Source: Hexactinellida sp. DTS-2022 (taxonomy: Eukaryota > Porifera > Hexactinellida). From it: a DNA stretch of 64,000 nucleotides. Within the stretch, counting starts at the first letter, position 1. Each line of letters starts with the position of its first letter. The position numbers and the translations under genes are program-made. The notes beneath the pieces were generated by a model, which had not been told where the DNA came from, searched no databases, and was given only the letters and a program-made list of their open reading frames with translations. The stretch is taken from NCBI GenBank assembly GCA_028753945.1, contig JAPNXP010000002.1, positions 13,950,001-14,014,000 of the forward strand, given 5' to 3'. Positions 13,401-25,400 of the stretch are shown here, one piece after another.

Positions 13401-16400
13401 AAGTATTTTAGATGTTTCCAGCGTATTTGAAAACCTAAGTTTAGTTTATTCCAAGACAATAGGTAATTCATTTTACGAGCAATTAGAAAGTTAACACTGG
13501 CCTGGAAATGAAATAAGCAAATACTTGACTTATCAAGCCGTATTATATAGTAGGCCATGGAGGATTCATTTATGGACAACACAGGAGAGTGGGGGAAGTG
13601 AAACATTGGCAATGTGAGAGGAGAGGGGTTTGCAAAGTCAGAGTTCACACGAAGGGATCGCAGATAGTTAATCGCACTAACGAGCATCTCCATGAACCAG
13701 ATGAAGAGTCAGAACTTGTCCCAATACTGGCTTGCTGATGGGGCCTTCAAAACTGCTCCCAAACTATTCCTACAGGTCTATGTAATACATGCTCTCCGAG
13801 GAGGACCTGACCTTCTACAGAATGGTCACCTGTTACCAAGCTTGTTCGTCTTGTTACCCAACAAAACTCAGGCTACCTACACGAGGATGTGGCAACAAAT
13901 TAAAGCACTTTGTCCTACCTCTCATCCAGGATTGTTTGATTTAAATCATGATATAAATCATGATTTATATCAATTATTTTCATTAATAAAATCATGATTT
14001 AATCAAAAATCTTATTTTAATAAAAAATATCCTATTTTATTTATTTAAATCAGATTTATTGATTTAAATCAGATTTTTCATGTCTATTGTCTTTTGCGAA
14101 AAGAAAAGAAATACATTGATAATGAGTCAAATTACATTGATATTGAGTCACTATCAATGTAATTAATCTATTAGCCAAATATTATACGCCAGTGTGATAT
14201 AGATTGCAAAAAAAAAAAAAAAAAATTCTGATTTCGGATTTTTTTATTAAAAAAATTTATGATTTTTATCAACCCTGCGCTCATCCAAGCCAGATGATCA
14301 TGGACTTCGAAAAGGCTGCAATCATCAGCTTTGAGCATGTATGGCATGTCACATCTGTAAAGTGTTGCTTCTTCCATCTGACACAAAACGTTTGGCGCAA
14401 AGTACAATCTGAGGGACTGCAATCAGATTACAATCAGGATGCAGAACTGGCAATACGCATCCGCCTGCTGCCAGCCCTCGCCTTCGCCGCACCCCACGAC
14501 GTACCCCATCTATTTGGCGATGTTGTACAACAACTTCCCATGCCCCCAAACAACCGGTCTGGTCTTATATTTCGAGAACACCTATATCGGGCGAACACTA
14601 CCAGGCGGCACTTACCAGGAGGCGCTGTTTCCCATTGAAAAATGGAATTACCATTTCGACATCCTATTCGGACTACCCCGGATAACTAATATTGTTGAAG
14701 CATGGCACCGTTCCTTTAATGCAACTGTTGGGTGCAATCATCCTACAATTTGGAAGTTTAAGCTTCATTACAACGTGAACAAGGACTGGTCGAGGTGCGA
14801 CAGGCTAAGTTCATTGCAGGAGCTCAGCCACCTAAACGTGTGAAGTCACAAGCTAACGAACAAGCTTTGAAAGAACTCATCGCTAGTTATTTATATCGTC
14901 CCAGAATGGAGTTTCTAAGAGGGGTTGCACACCATTTCAGTATGGATGCTAACTAGTTGTTATTGTGAATATTATACATACAAGCTGCTCGCCCGCGCTA
15001 CGCGCGTTCTTACAACTTGCACTCGGGCCTGTGGCCCTCGCTTGTATTTAAAACAGTTGTATTTTTAAATACATACTCCAATAGACTTAATGCAAATTGA
15101 GTAATGTATGTGCATGATTGAGCTCAAACTGATTCTAGGAGCCTATAAAAATGTCGGTTATGTAACGAAAAATTAACAAAATTATATACCCCCTCCCTAC
15201 ATCTCGCTTTTTGCCATTTTGTAATAAAAAAGGACGGGCTGTAATACTTACCCCTTGGCATTACTTAAAATTCAACGGCCCTATGCACAGGTTCATTATA
15301 TTACGGGAAATCATATGAGTAATATTTAGGTGACCGCTAGTGACACACATAACAGTAATGCTATTGTTTCAGAGTAGGGCTGTGCCCCCCTAAGCTGTCT
15401 ATTTATCCATGGGCCCTAGGGCCTACGCCTAGCCATAGGTATATACAGTCAACATCCGGTAACTCGAATGCCCGTTAACTCGAACATTCGTTATCTCGAA
15501 CGGATTTTTCATTCCCCTGAGGGTTCGAGTTACCGGATGTTGACTGTACGTATAAGGAGTCCTTATACGTACAGTCAACATCCGGTAACTCGAACCCTTT
15601 TTATTTTCTGTCCTTATTAAGGACAGAAAATAAATTGGGAAATACTAATCAGCGCCTGTATTGTTGAATATTTATGCTAATTAGAACTTACAATTTTCTA
15701 GATATTAACGCATGTCCGTGTATATTAATGACCCGACTCCAAATATAAATTAATTAAATATCACTAAGGAACTGTACAACTCTGTGGACCCCTGACTTTG
15801 GGCTGTGGAGAAGTTATTGAATTGATTGGTAATAATCAAATAGACACAATGGAATGTTAGAAATGTATGGGTAGACAGTAAACACAATAACTGATTGGAT
15901 GAATGAACTTCCTCAAGACCAATTAAATCACAGTCTCAGATAGGCATTCTATAACGCACACTTGACAATTGATAGAGAGACTGAAATCCTTTTATACGAA
16001 TTGAATGCTAGCTGCTAATCCATACTGGAAAATCCTCGAATTTAATAGGCTAAAGTTTTGTCACCTTTAGGGAAGGGATGATGTTATTTTTTTTCTTAGA
16101 TATTACAACTTGTTCCTAGAAACAATATTTTCCACCGCCCTGCCAAATTTCAAGTCTGTAGCTCTTACCAGTTCCTCAATCAATTCCGAACAAAAAAAAA
16201 AAAAAATCATTGTGATTTAATATATAAGATAAGTTATTTCTTTTTGGATCTTATTGTGAATACAAGATGCTATCAATTAATTAAATTTGTACTATACAAT
16301 CTATACCAGCGTTTCTCAACCGGGCCCCGTGGCCCCCCTGGGGGGCCACGAGCCCTTCCCCACGAGGCTTTTTGTTGAAGGGTAGGGGGCCACGGGTACT

Positions 16401-19400
16401 GAAGGTCTCGGTAGGGGGGCCACGGAGCATTAAAAGTTGAGAACCACTGATCTATACTATGACTCGATAAACGATAAAAGAATAACGATTAAGCCGAAAG
16501 TTGTTCAAAGAAAATATTATGAGCGCAATATTATAAGTAAAGTATACGTATAATTACTATAATACGTAATACGTATCCAATAAAATACGTATTAAACAAC
16601 TAAGGTTCTAATTAGCATAAATATTAAACAGTACCGGTCCTGATTAGTATTTCCCCATATATTTGTTCTGTCCTTATACTATATACCTATGGCTAGGCCC
16701 ACGGATATAAATAGACAGTTTATGGGGGCACAGCCCTACTCGGAAACTATAGCATTACTGTTATGTGGGTCACTAGAGTTCACCTAAATATCACCCATTT
16801 GATTTCCCGTAATATAGTCAACCTGTATATAGGGCCTTTGAATTTTAAGAATTATTCAAAGGGTGAGTGTTAAGCCCGTCCTTTTTTATTACAAAATGGC
16901 AAAATGCTTGATGTAGGGAGGCGGTATATACTTTTTATTAATTTTTCGTTACATAACCGACATTTTTATATAGGCGCCTAGATTCAGTTTGAGCTCAATC
17001 TTGCACATACATTACTCAATTTGCATTACGTCTATATGTAATTAAATACAACCGGCATTTATTTGAAAAGGTATCTGCTTTAAATACAAGGGAGGGCCGC
17101 ATGCACGAGTTCAAGTTGTAAGAACGCGTAGCGCGGACGAGCAACTTTACTTATTAATATTATTAAGAGAATGTTACGTATCTAGTGCTTAGAAATACAC
17201 TCAATCATAACTTGCTTATTCTATCATGTAATTTAAGTAATAATTGAGTGTCGATATATATATATTTTCGCCTACACTAGTAATCGATATAACCTTATAC
17301 GTATTTAAATCCTATTATCACCACTATAATTTTTAGTTTTGCTGATCTCTGGGAGTGGTACAGTGGATGATTATCAAGAGGTAAGACTAAGTAAATGCCG
17401 GCTATATAGTATGTGAGTGCTTGTTATAGTGATAACGCTGTTTACGGCTCCTTATTTTTTGCAGCTGTTATCGAATGTTAGCTGTGATACTTTGTATCTG
17501 CTAGTAGCAGATGCTATTTTCTTCCAAGGATGCACGCTACACTGTTATTTATTTAATTTTAGGTATTGCGAAGCGTTGCCTTTTCCATCCAATTTTATTC
17601 AGCTGAACAGGAGCCTGTACTATTAGATAGGAGGTATTATTTCATTTGTGTGTTTATCTAAACTATATCATTTCATCACAATACATTGAAAATATAGTAC
17701 AACGATGGATCAAGGGAGTTAGACTTTAGATACGTAACTGTCTTTAAAACTACTGCGTCTGATAGCATTACACTGCATTAGACAACATTCTAAAATTTAC
17801 TTTTTTCCTGATAAATTATAATACTGCTTATTCCTTTTTTATCTTTAGTATATCAATGCAGATATTCGATGGTACTTTTTTCAGTGAGCCTGTATTTTTA
17901 ACGATCGGTATTTCAGATGCAAATGATAATCCGCCGCGCATTTCCATATCGCCAAATATTGAGGTATTATTACTTGTTTACGTATATTTAATTTACTAAT
18001 TTATGTTCAAACCTTGTATTATATACACAGTAAGCTATCTTGTTTTCAATGAAGTTACGGAAGCATAATTGTTAAATCATCAATATACATATTTAATGCA
18101 AAAATTCTATGCGAAGTTGAGTTTCATAGTAAATTTAGTTCAATTTTCCCGTAGTCCAAAATTAAATTCCTGCATTAATAAAATCAGATTTAATAGCTTG
18201 AATTTGTCCTCATAACCCCTGTACATGTCCTCATATCCTTATTACATAAATACATTTTGAAGACATTAAATCAATACAGAATTCCGATCACAGTTGGAAA
18301 AAATAGACACTTGAGGGTGGGGAATTATTAGTTTGCATGCTTCCTACACATATACGTAAATGTATTCATTGGATTTGGGTTATCGACTATTCGAATTCAA
18401 CTGGTATTTTGATTTTTTGTACAGCTAAAATTATTACTTAATCGGAAAAATATGCAATATACAATTTCTTCCAATAATTAACTAATCATTGTTTACTGAG
18501 CAAATTAGAAATGTAGTTTCAAAATGTTGCTCGTTTCTCCACATTTTTTGCAAATAACGTAATGCCTAAATGTCTTCAACACTGGGTCGCTTTTCCCTAT
18601 TAAGTATTAACTAAGTGATAACTTAACAGCTTTGGATGTGGAGAGATGAGGCTATATTCACCCATGGTAATTTAACTAAGGCGAATTCGTTTGTTTCTCG
18701 ACATTGAAGACGTTGGGAATTGGTATTTATCTCCCTACTACTACTGAAAGAGCCCAAGTAACTGGGAGATTGTGTTTAGTCTTCAGTTTGATTTGCTACA
18801 AGCTGTAGATTAAAATAAGCAATCGTTTTTCTAATCGTTTCTCATTAATTAGATTTAACAGATGTCCTAGTCTAACTCTTAATCCTTTGAGAGTTAACTG
18901 GGACTGTATATTTTAATCAACGAGTATTTGGGATTTTTATCAACTATTCTCTATGTAGGATTTTGATCAACATTTTTATCAATGTGGGATTTTGATCAAC
19001 GCATGTTGTGGGATTTGATTAACGTTTTTAGACGGACACCTATATATATACGGACGTGACACTCTCATATCACGGTAAAATGTTGATTGGCCTAATTCGA
19101 TCGATCATAACTTCTGTTCTACTTTGAATTTTTGCATAATTTTGTGTCTAAATGCAAGGAAATCTTTCGAAGAAATTATATATGCTATTCAATTTCTAGT
19201 TTGGCATTATTCTACATCACTTCTGGTCATTTTTGTCAATACGTCGAAAATATTCAAAGTTCGCCGATTTTACACAGATTGTGTACACGCATATGATTTG
19301 TTTCTAGAATGCGCATGTTCATATATTCACGTTTTTCGCGTTCCTAGACATTGTATTTAATCAATTTGTTCGTGTAAACCCTAAAAATATACTAAAATAA

Positions 19401-22400
19401 TTAAAAAAATTGCTTATATATTTAACTACTTAGGCACCATAAATCACTGTCGTCATTGTGCAATTCTGGGCTAGTGTCTCCGGGTTTTTGATTAGTTGAT
19501 ATAATAAAAAGGTTGTGCTACTGTGAGAAGTATTATGCTTGCCTTGTGCATTTAATCCATCTGCTGTGGTATCGATGCCTGCCTTGTGCATTTAATCCAT
19601 CTGCTGATAGACGAGGCAGAAGCAGGTTTGTGTGGTTTATTGTTATAAATAGAGACGTATGTTTGTCTCTAATAGGACGCGTTGAGGACAGGCATGGCCT
19701 ACTATATAATACGGCTAGATAAGTCAAGTATTTGCCATTAAATTTCCAGGCCAGTGTTTACTTTCTAATTGCTCGTAAAATAAATCACCTATTGTCTTGG
19801 AATAAACTAAACTTAGGTTTTCAAATACGCTGGAAACATCTAAAATACTTTTGAGAATGATTTCTCATCAGATTTAACCACAATGACGTAATCAAATATA
19901 CATACCCATATATGGTAATGATATTAAATAAATGTTAATTTTTTAGATAATTTGAGAATCTAACTTCGCCGTTTTTATCCTAATGCATTTTTCTTGTAAA
20001 AAAACTAACTACAGTAACAAATTATGTCATTCCTTTCACTCAAATTCTTTTCAACGTCAATGTAAGTAAATAATTATGCTATTGTTATCAAACCATATGT
20101 TTTGTATTTTTTTGAAATGTATAATTAGATTTTAATCTAAGTCTTAAAAGTGCTGTTTGACGACTTAGATGTTGCCCAGTCAGTTTAATGACCGTTCTTG
20201 GGACTTATTTAGCTAATGTTCACAAAATCTCTACTTCAATCTCTACTTCATAATTAGTATTAATTACCATATATGGGTATGTATATTTGAATACGTCATT
20301 GTGGTTAAATCCGATGAGAAATCATTCTCAAAAGTATTTTAGATGTTTCCAGCGTATTTGAAAACCTAAGTTTAATTTATTCCATGACAATATGTATTTT
20401 ATTTTACGAGCAATTAGAAAGTAAACACTGGCCTGGAAATAAAATGGCAAATACTTGACTTATCTAGCCGTATAATATAATAGGCTATGGGACAGGTAAG
20501 CGTTTAGAGCAGTGAGCGGACATAGTTTACTGTTCGCTGTGAATTTATGTATGTGAATCGGTTTCATCTAGGGTTGGGACGGATGCGAATTTTTCCACAT
20601 CCGCTAATACGGATGTGCATGCGGATGCCAAATTTTTAATTCCGCAGATTCGGATGCGGATGCGGAGTTTTTATCTTTACATCCGCGAATACGGATACGG
20701 AGCTCAAACCTATTGGCTTTCATTATACAATTGTCCTATATTTTAGTATAATCTTTTGTGAACATAATCCTATGTATATGGTTGAAACACAAAATTATGT
20801 TAGACAATTAGGGTAGTGGACTATTAGATAAGTTGAGAAGTAGACTATTAGAGAGAACATACTTTAAATGGGAGGGGACGGATGTGAAATTCATAAACTC
20901 CGCGGATGCAGATGTTAGGCGGATGCGAGATTTTTAAACTCCGCGGATTCGGATGTAAAGGCGGAGTTAATAAATCATGCGGAGCTCCGCGGATACGGAT
21001 ACGGATGCGGATGCGGAGCTCTGTCTCATCCCTAGTTTCATCATACGTTTATTCTAAGTTTTTGATCTGGGAATTTCGAAGATTGCTCGTTCTGAGTCTA
21101 GATTCATGTGCTCTGTTGATAAGCTTGCAATTTTTGAGCACCGTGATGCTGTGGTTAGTGCAATTAATGTAGCAATTTTGAAGGTGTTTGCTTTGAGGGT
21201 TGAGGCGTTGCTTTGAGAGTTGAGGCGTTGCTTTGTTCAAGGTAGATTATAAGCTGTTTTACGTCACATGTACTGGAATATCGCAGTTTTTTGGCTCTAA
21301 GTTGCCCATTCCTTTTAGTAAGCGAGAGATAAGTGCGTCTTTGCCTACATCGTTACCCTGCACTACCTCTAACGAAGTAGAGATAGCTGACCTGAATGTT
21401 GAGACCCAACTAGTTGACTTCTGTGAGTCAAAATATTCCGTTAAAAAAGCAATTATATCATACAGGTCGGGTTTCAGGTGGTTGATTGTTTTAAGGGTAC
21501 ACTATGTTACCCATTTTTCCAAGCGGAAGTGATGATTTTAGAGTAGAAGGTCTCCAACTTTGTCATATTATGTCACTGGAGCGTTTAGAGACACCTCTTG
21601 CGATGAGCAAGTCCCTGATACTACACAGCTAGTAGGTTCATCCTCTTGGATAAAATTTGAGGATGAAGGTTGCCCTCTACATCCGTGAGCAGAATCGGAA
21701 GTTGTGGTAGGTGGATTGGTTCTTGTATCAGGGCCGTAGTAGCACAGGCCACCAAGGTCTTGAGGGCCAAATGGGTACAATTAAGATTGCCTTGCTCACT
21801 TCGTCCAGGCGAAGCTTGTTTAGGACTCGGCCAATCAATATCATTGGTGTGAACAGGTATGGATATGTCAGATTCGTCCAACTGTGGACGAATGCATTCA
21901 CTGCTACTGCTCCCGGTTCTGGTCTCCAGCTCATAAACCTGGGAAGCTGGGTATTCAGTCGAGAGGCAAATAGGTCCATCTCCGGTTCTAGCTTCACCTG
22001 CTGTAAAGTCCACCTGAATATATCGGGCAACAGTTGCCAGTCGCTCCAATCCTGGTTTGGGAGGAGGGATAGTTTGTCCGCCTCTATGTTTTCTACACCA
22101 AGTAGGTGCTCTGCAGTTAGAGTGACATTGTTCGATATCGCAAACTTGTGAAGTTGGAGGGATAGGCTGCAGAGGGCTTGGTAGGGGATGCCTCCCAGCT
22201 TGTTTATGTAACGGGTTGCAGCGCGATTGTCGGTCTGAATTAGTACGTGTGTGTTGGGTTTGGAGAAGAGGGTGATCCCAAACATTATAGCTTTCAGCTC
22301 TAGAGCGTTTAGGTGTAGCTGTTTCTCTTCCTGTGACCAGTGTCGTGACGCTTTCTGCTCCCTGCGTACTACTCCCCACCCAGTGAGGGATGCGTCGGTT

Positions 22401-25400
22401 TGCATAGTATTGCTGATATTCGGTTTCAGGATAGGACACATATTCCAAGCTGTTGAACTGGATGTCCACCATTTCAGGTCTAATAAGGCCTGAGGTCCCA
22501 GCGTAATCGACTGATTGTATTTGCCTCCGGAGGCGTGGAGGGCTCGTATGAGCTCGAATTGAATTGATCGGTAGAATATAGGTGCTGGGCTGATTGCAGT
22601 TTTTGAAGAGCTCAGTCAGACCTAGTAGGGCTGCTAACTGGCGAGCCGTGCACGTAGTATTGCGTATCATAGCTCTGCATCTCGTTTTGATGGTTGTTAG
22701 TGTCGACAGTGGTAGTTGGAACGTCATGGTGGTTGTGTTGACCGTAAAGCCTAGGAACTCCATGACCTGATTCGGGGTTAATATCGATTTCTCCCGATTG
22801 ACAATGAAACCCAGTTGTGAGAGCATTTTGATTACCCAGTGCGTATGTAGAGCGGTTGTATTCGGACCGTGTGCAATTATTAACATCTCGTCCAGGTATA
22901 CGAGTAGTAGCACACCCCAGCCCCGGAGAATTGCAACCGGGCGTTTCATGATCTTGGTAAAGATAAAGTGTTTGATGTTCAGTCCGAAGGGCATTGTTGT
23001 GTATTGATACAGTACGTTATCCCATTCGAACTGGAGGTAGTTTCGGGAGTCCGTATGGACAGCAACTGTCAGGTAGGCATCTTTGAGGTCTATTTTGGTC
23101 ATATAGTCTCCCTGTGTGATTATGTATCGGACACACTGAATGCCTTCCATTATGAAGTGTGGAGGGGAAAGATATTTTTGAGGAGTTGAGGTTCAGGATT
23201 AGCCTCCAATGACCTGAAGATTTCTTGCGAAATAAAGTCGGGCTTGTGAACCTTAGGTTTTGCGTAAATTGAATGGCTTTTATAGTGAGTAGTTCCTGGC
23301 GTATAAGGACAGTTTGTTCCTTTGGAAGTTTATTGGTTCGCAGTGACGTAGTCGGTACTGATGTTAGGGGTAGAATAAGGACCTCTACTTATGCCAAGAT
23401 CTTGCTCCCTGGGGATATTAGAGCCCAGTTGTGGTAGAACTAGGGCAGACGTCCCGTCAGTGGTGGTTCGACGGACGGAGGCCATATTAAGTCGAGCAGG
23501 CTCAGAGGGATTAGTGCCTGTAGTTGCCAGAGGTGTTGCCCCTGTATGGCCTTCTGGGATATGATACTCGGGATTTCCTCTGAATCGGCCCCACTGAATC
23601 TCGTGCCTCCTGTGGAGCCCCTTCGAAAAAATGGCTCAGTTTGAAGTCGGCATTCTCACGAGAGTTGGAGTAAGTTTGTTGTCTGTTTTTTTCCTCTTAG
23701 CTGGACGTTCTGCAGCTAGTTTCTCAAAGGTAGACCGGTCCCTCTGAGTTTCAATGAGGGTTTTTAGGTTGTTGGGGCCAAAGACAAAGTTTGTTTGCTC
23801 ATCAGGGGGAGAGACTCTACCTCGCTGACTAACGCCGCGTTTACCGCCCTGATTGCGTTTTTCCTTCTGGCAAGTAGGATTCTAGTGGTGGTGGCACCAA
23901 GTAGAACTAGAGTCGCTGATGCTACTCCACCATTTGGTCTTGAGTAATTATATTACCTTCACATACTTTGTGATTAGTTCATACAAGGGGCCAACCGTAT
24001 GCAATGTAGATCGCTGGATTTCCTTCAGTATTTCGTCACGAGCTTTTACAAATCCGAAATCTCGTTTTTGAAAATGTGAGTCTAGCTTGTGGAATCTCAT
24101 AGCAGAGAAGTCCGGCCCTTTGTACTGCTTAGCCATCTCAATTCGGTGTTCAGAGTCCAATGACTGTGAGAAGTGCTTAGTAAAGTAAGCACATATGTTA
24201 TCCGGTGCACCGGCAAATTATTTATTTTCCACAAGCCCACTGGGGTCAAAGAAGTAAATGGGTTGGGCAGATTGGACTGTATTTTGTATAGGAGTTTTCG
24301 CAATCGTCATAGATTCCGTTTGAAGCTGCACTTCCTGGCTTAGGGTGGGAGCCTGAGCAGCTAGATGGTCAGTGATCACTGTCATGGACTTCTACAGTCC
24401 TTTGAATGCCTGCAATAATTGCAGGGAGTTACCAGGCACCAAATTCGGGTAAGGCCCGACCGGGTTGCGGGAGGCATAATGGTCAGCAATAGCTACCGCG
24501 TCCCTATTACTTGGCACGATGCCAGAAATGGTAACATTGGGGCCACCCGGGGCTGACTCGTTTGGGACCATATCTTGGTTAAGTAATTGGTCCTGGAGAA
24601 AGAAATCCGCTGTTTCAGATTCTTGTGCGGTGCATTCTTCAGAGTCTGAGCTGTAATTTGAATGTGGAGTGTAGGGCTCACACATCGAGGTCTTAATTAG
24701 AAAATAGAATAGTTAGTTACCTATGTAAAAGGAGAATATTTAGATAGAAATGAAATCGCTAGAAGATGCACAGTAGAGTAAACAGGGAATATATAGTACC
24801 TAACATACTATACGGGTGGCATTTTCACCTTAAGTGTAAACATTTACTGATAGAAGTGTTAAATTGCGACCTTGGAGAACTATTCAACCTTATGTCATTG
24901 TCCGGTGAAGCCATGAAGTAGAGTTCAACTATGAACTTGAAGATTTCATATATTCACATGTAAGCAGAGGCGTAGCCAGGGTGCGGCACTTGGGGTACAA
25001 GCCGCACCCAAAAAGATTTGAGCCCACAAAAATTCCCACTAGTATAATACTATAGTGCGGAAATGCCGAAACCATAATCTACCAGTGCCGCACCTTCATG
25101 CAGGCCTATTCCGGCTCTGCATGTAAGATCCAGTGTTAAATACCAATATCTGAGATCTACCCTATATAGAAACTTGAAGTGTAAAGGTTTTGGAAAGATA
25201 GACCTTACTTTAAGTTTAAACCAATTCATTCTAACATAAGACCATAACCATGAAGTCGATGCATATAAAACCAAATAAATTGCTCTTCGAAATAAGCTAA
25301 AGAGAGCGGCGGAAACATCAAGTAGTAGGTTACGTGATATTTTTGATGATACATACCGTAATGACCAATGCAACACAAATTTTTCACATCAGTTTCGATG

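Larger units (their letters stand above)
11621..14956 (+). pseudogene. FLYWCH-MULE transposase, interrupted by nested MITEs
   Basis: This is a Mutator-like transposase with an N-terminal FLYWCH zinc finger. The ATG at 11621 opens a FLYWCH domain (SRGGNKLIEGGF, then IYGQHRR, HWQCERRGVC and HLHEP). A MITE at 11713-13559 splits the domain, and coding resumes at 13567. The MULE catalytic core follows: WLADGAFKTAP (first Asp), then MDFEKAAI (second Asp), FFHLTQNVWRKV, and NIVEAWHRSF (Glu). A second MITE at 13927-14277 separates the first two Asp motifs. Joining across its target duplication restores HPSQMIMDFE. Beyond the insertions, the stretch between FLYWCH and the core is missing with a frame change near 13690, and frames also change near 14550 and 14770. 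The C-terminal part ends at the TAG at 14954-14956. It is a dead copy of a plain DNA transposon. Confidence 0.85.
14984..17145. mobile_element. Foldback element with ~450-bp inverted arms
   Basis: The left arm starts GCTGCTCGCCCGCGCTACGC and the right arm ends with the inverse, GCGTAGCGCGGACGAGCAAC. The arms match over roughly 14984-15435 and 16680-17145, including GTTACATAACCGACATTTT and GGGGGCACAGCCCTA words. The centre has been invaded by pogo-like MITEs, a LINE/SINE-like fragment and a hAT-like MITE. No target duplication could be fixed. No protein is encoded. Confidence 0.7.

Noticed and set aside
17417-17626. Open frame of 69 codons with a hydrophobic start
   Set aside because: It lies mostly in the 182-bp intron between exons 4 and 5 and overlaps exon 5 in another frame.
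21233-21532. Open frame of 99 codons on the + strand
   Set aside because: It is the opposite strand of the recombinase part of the DIRS-like remnant.
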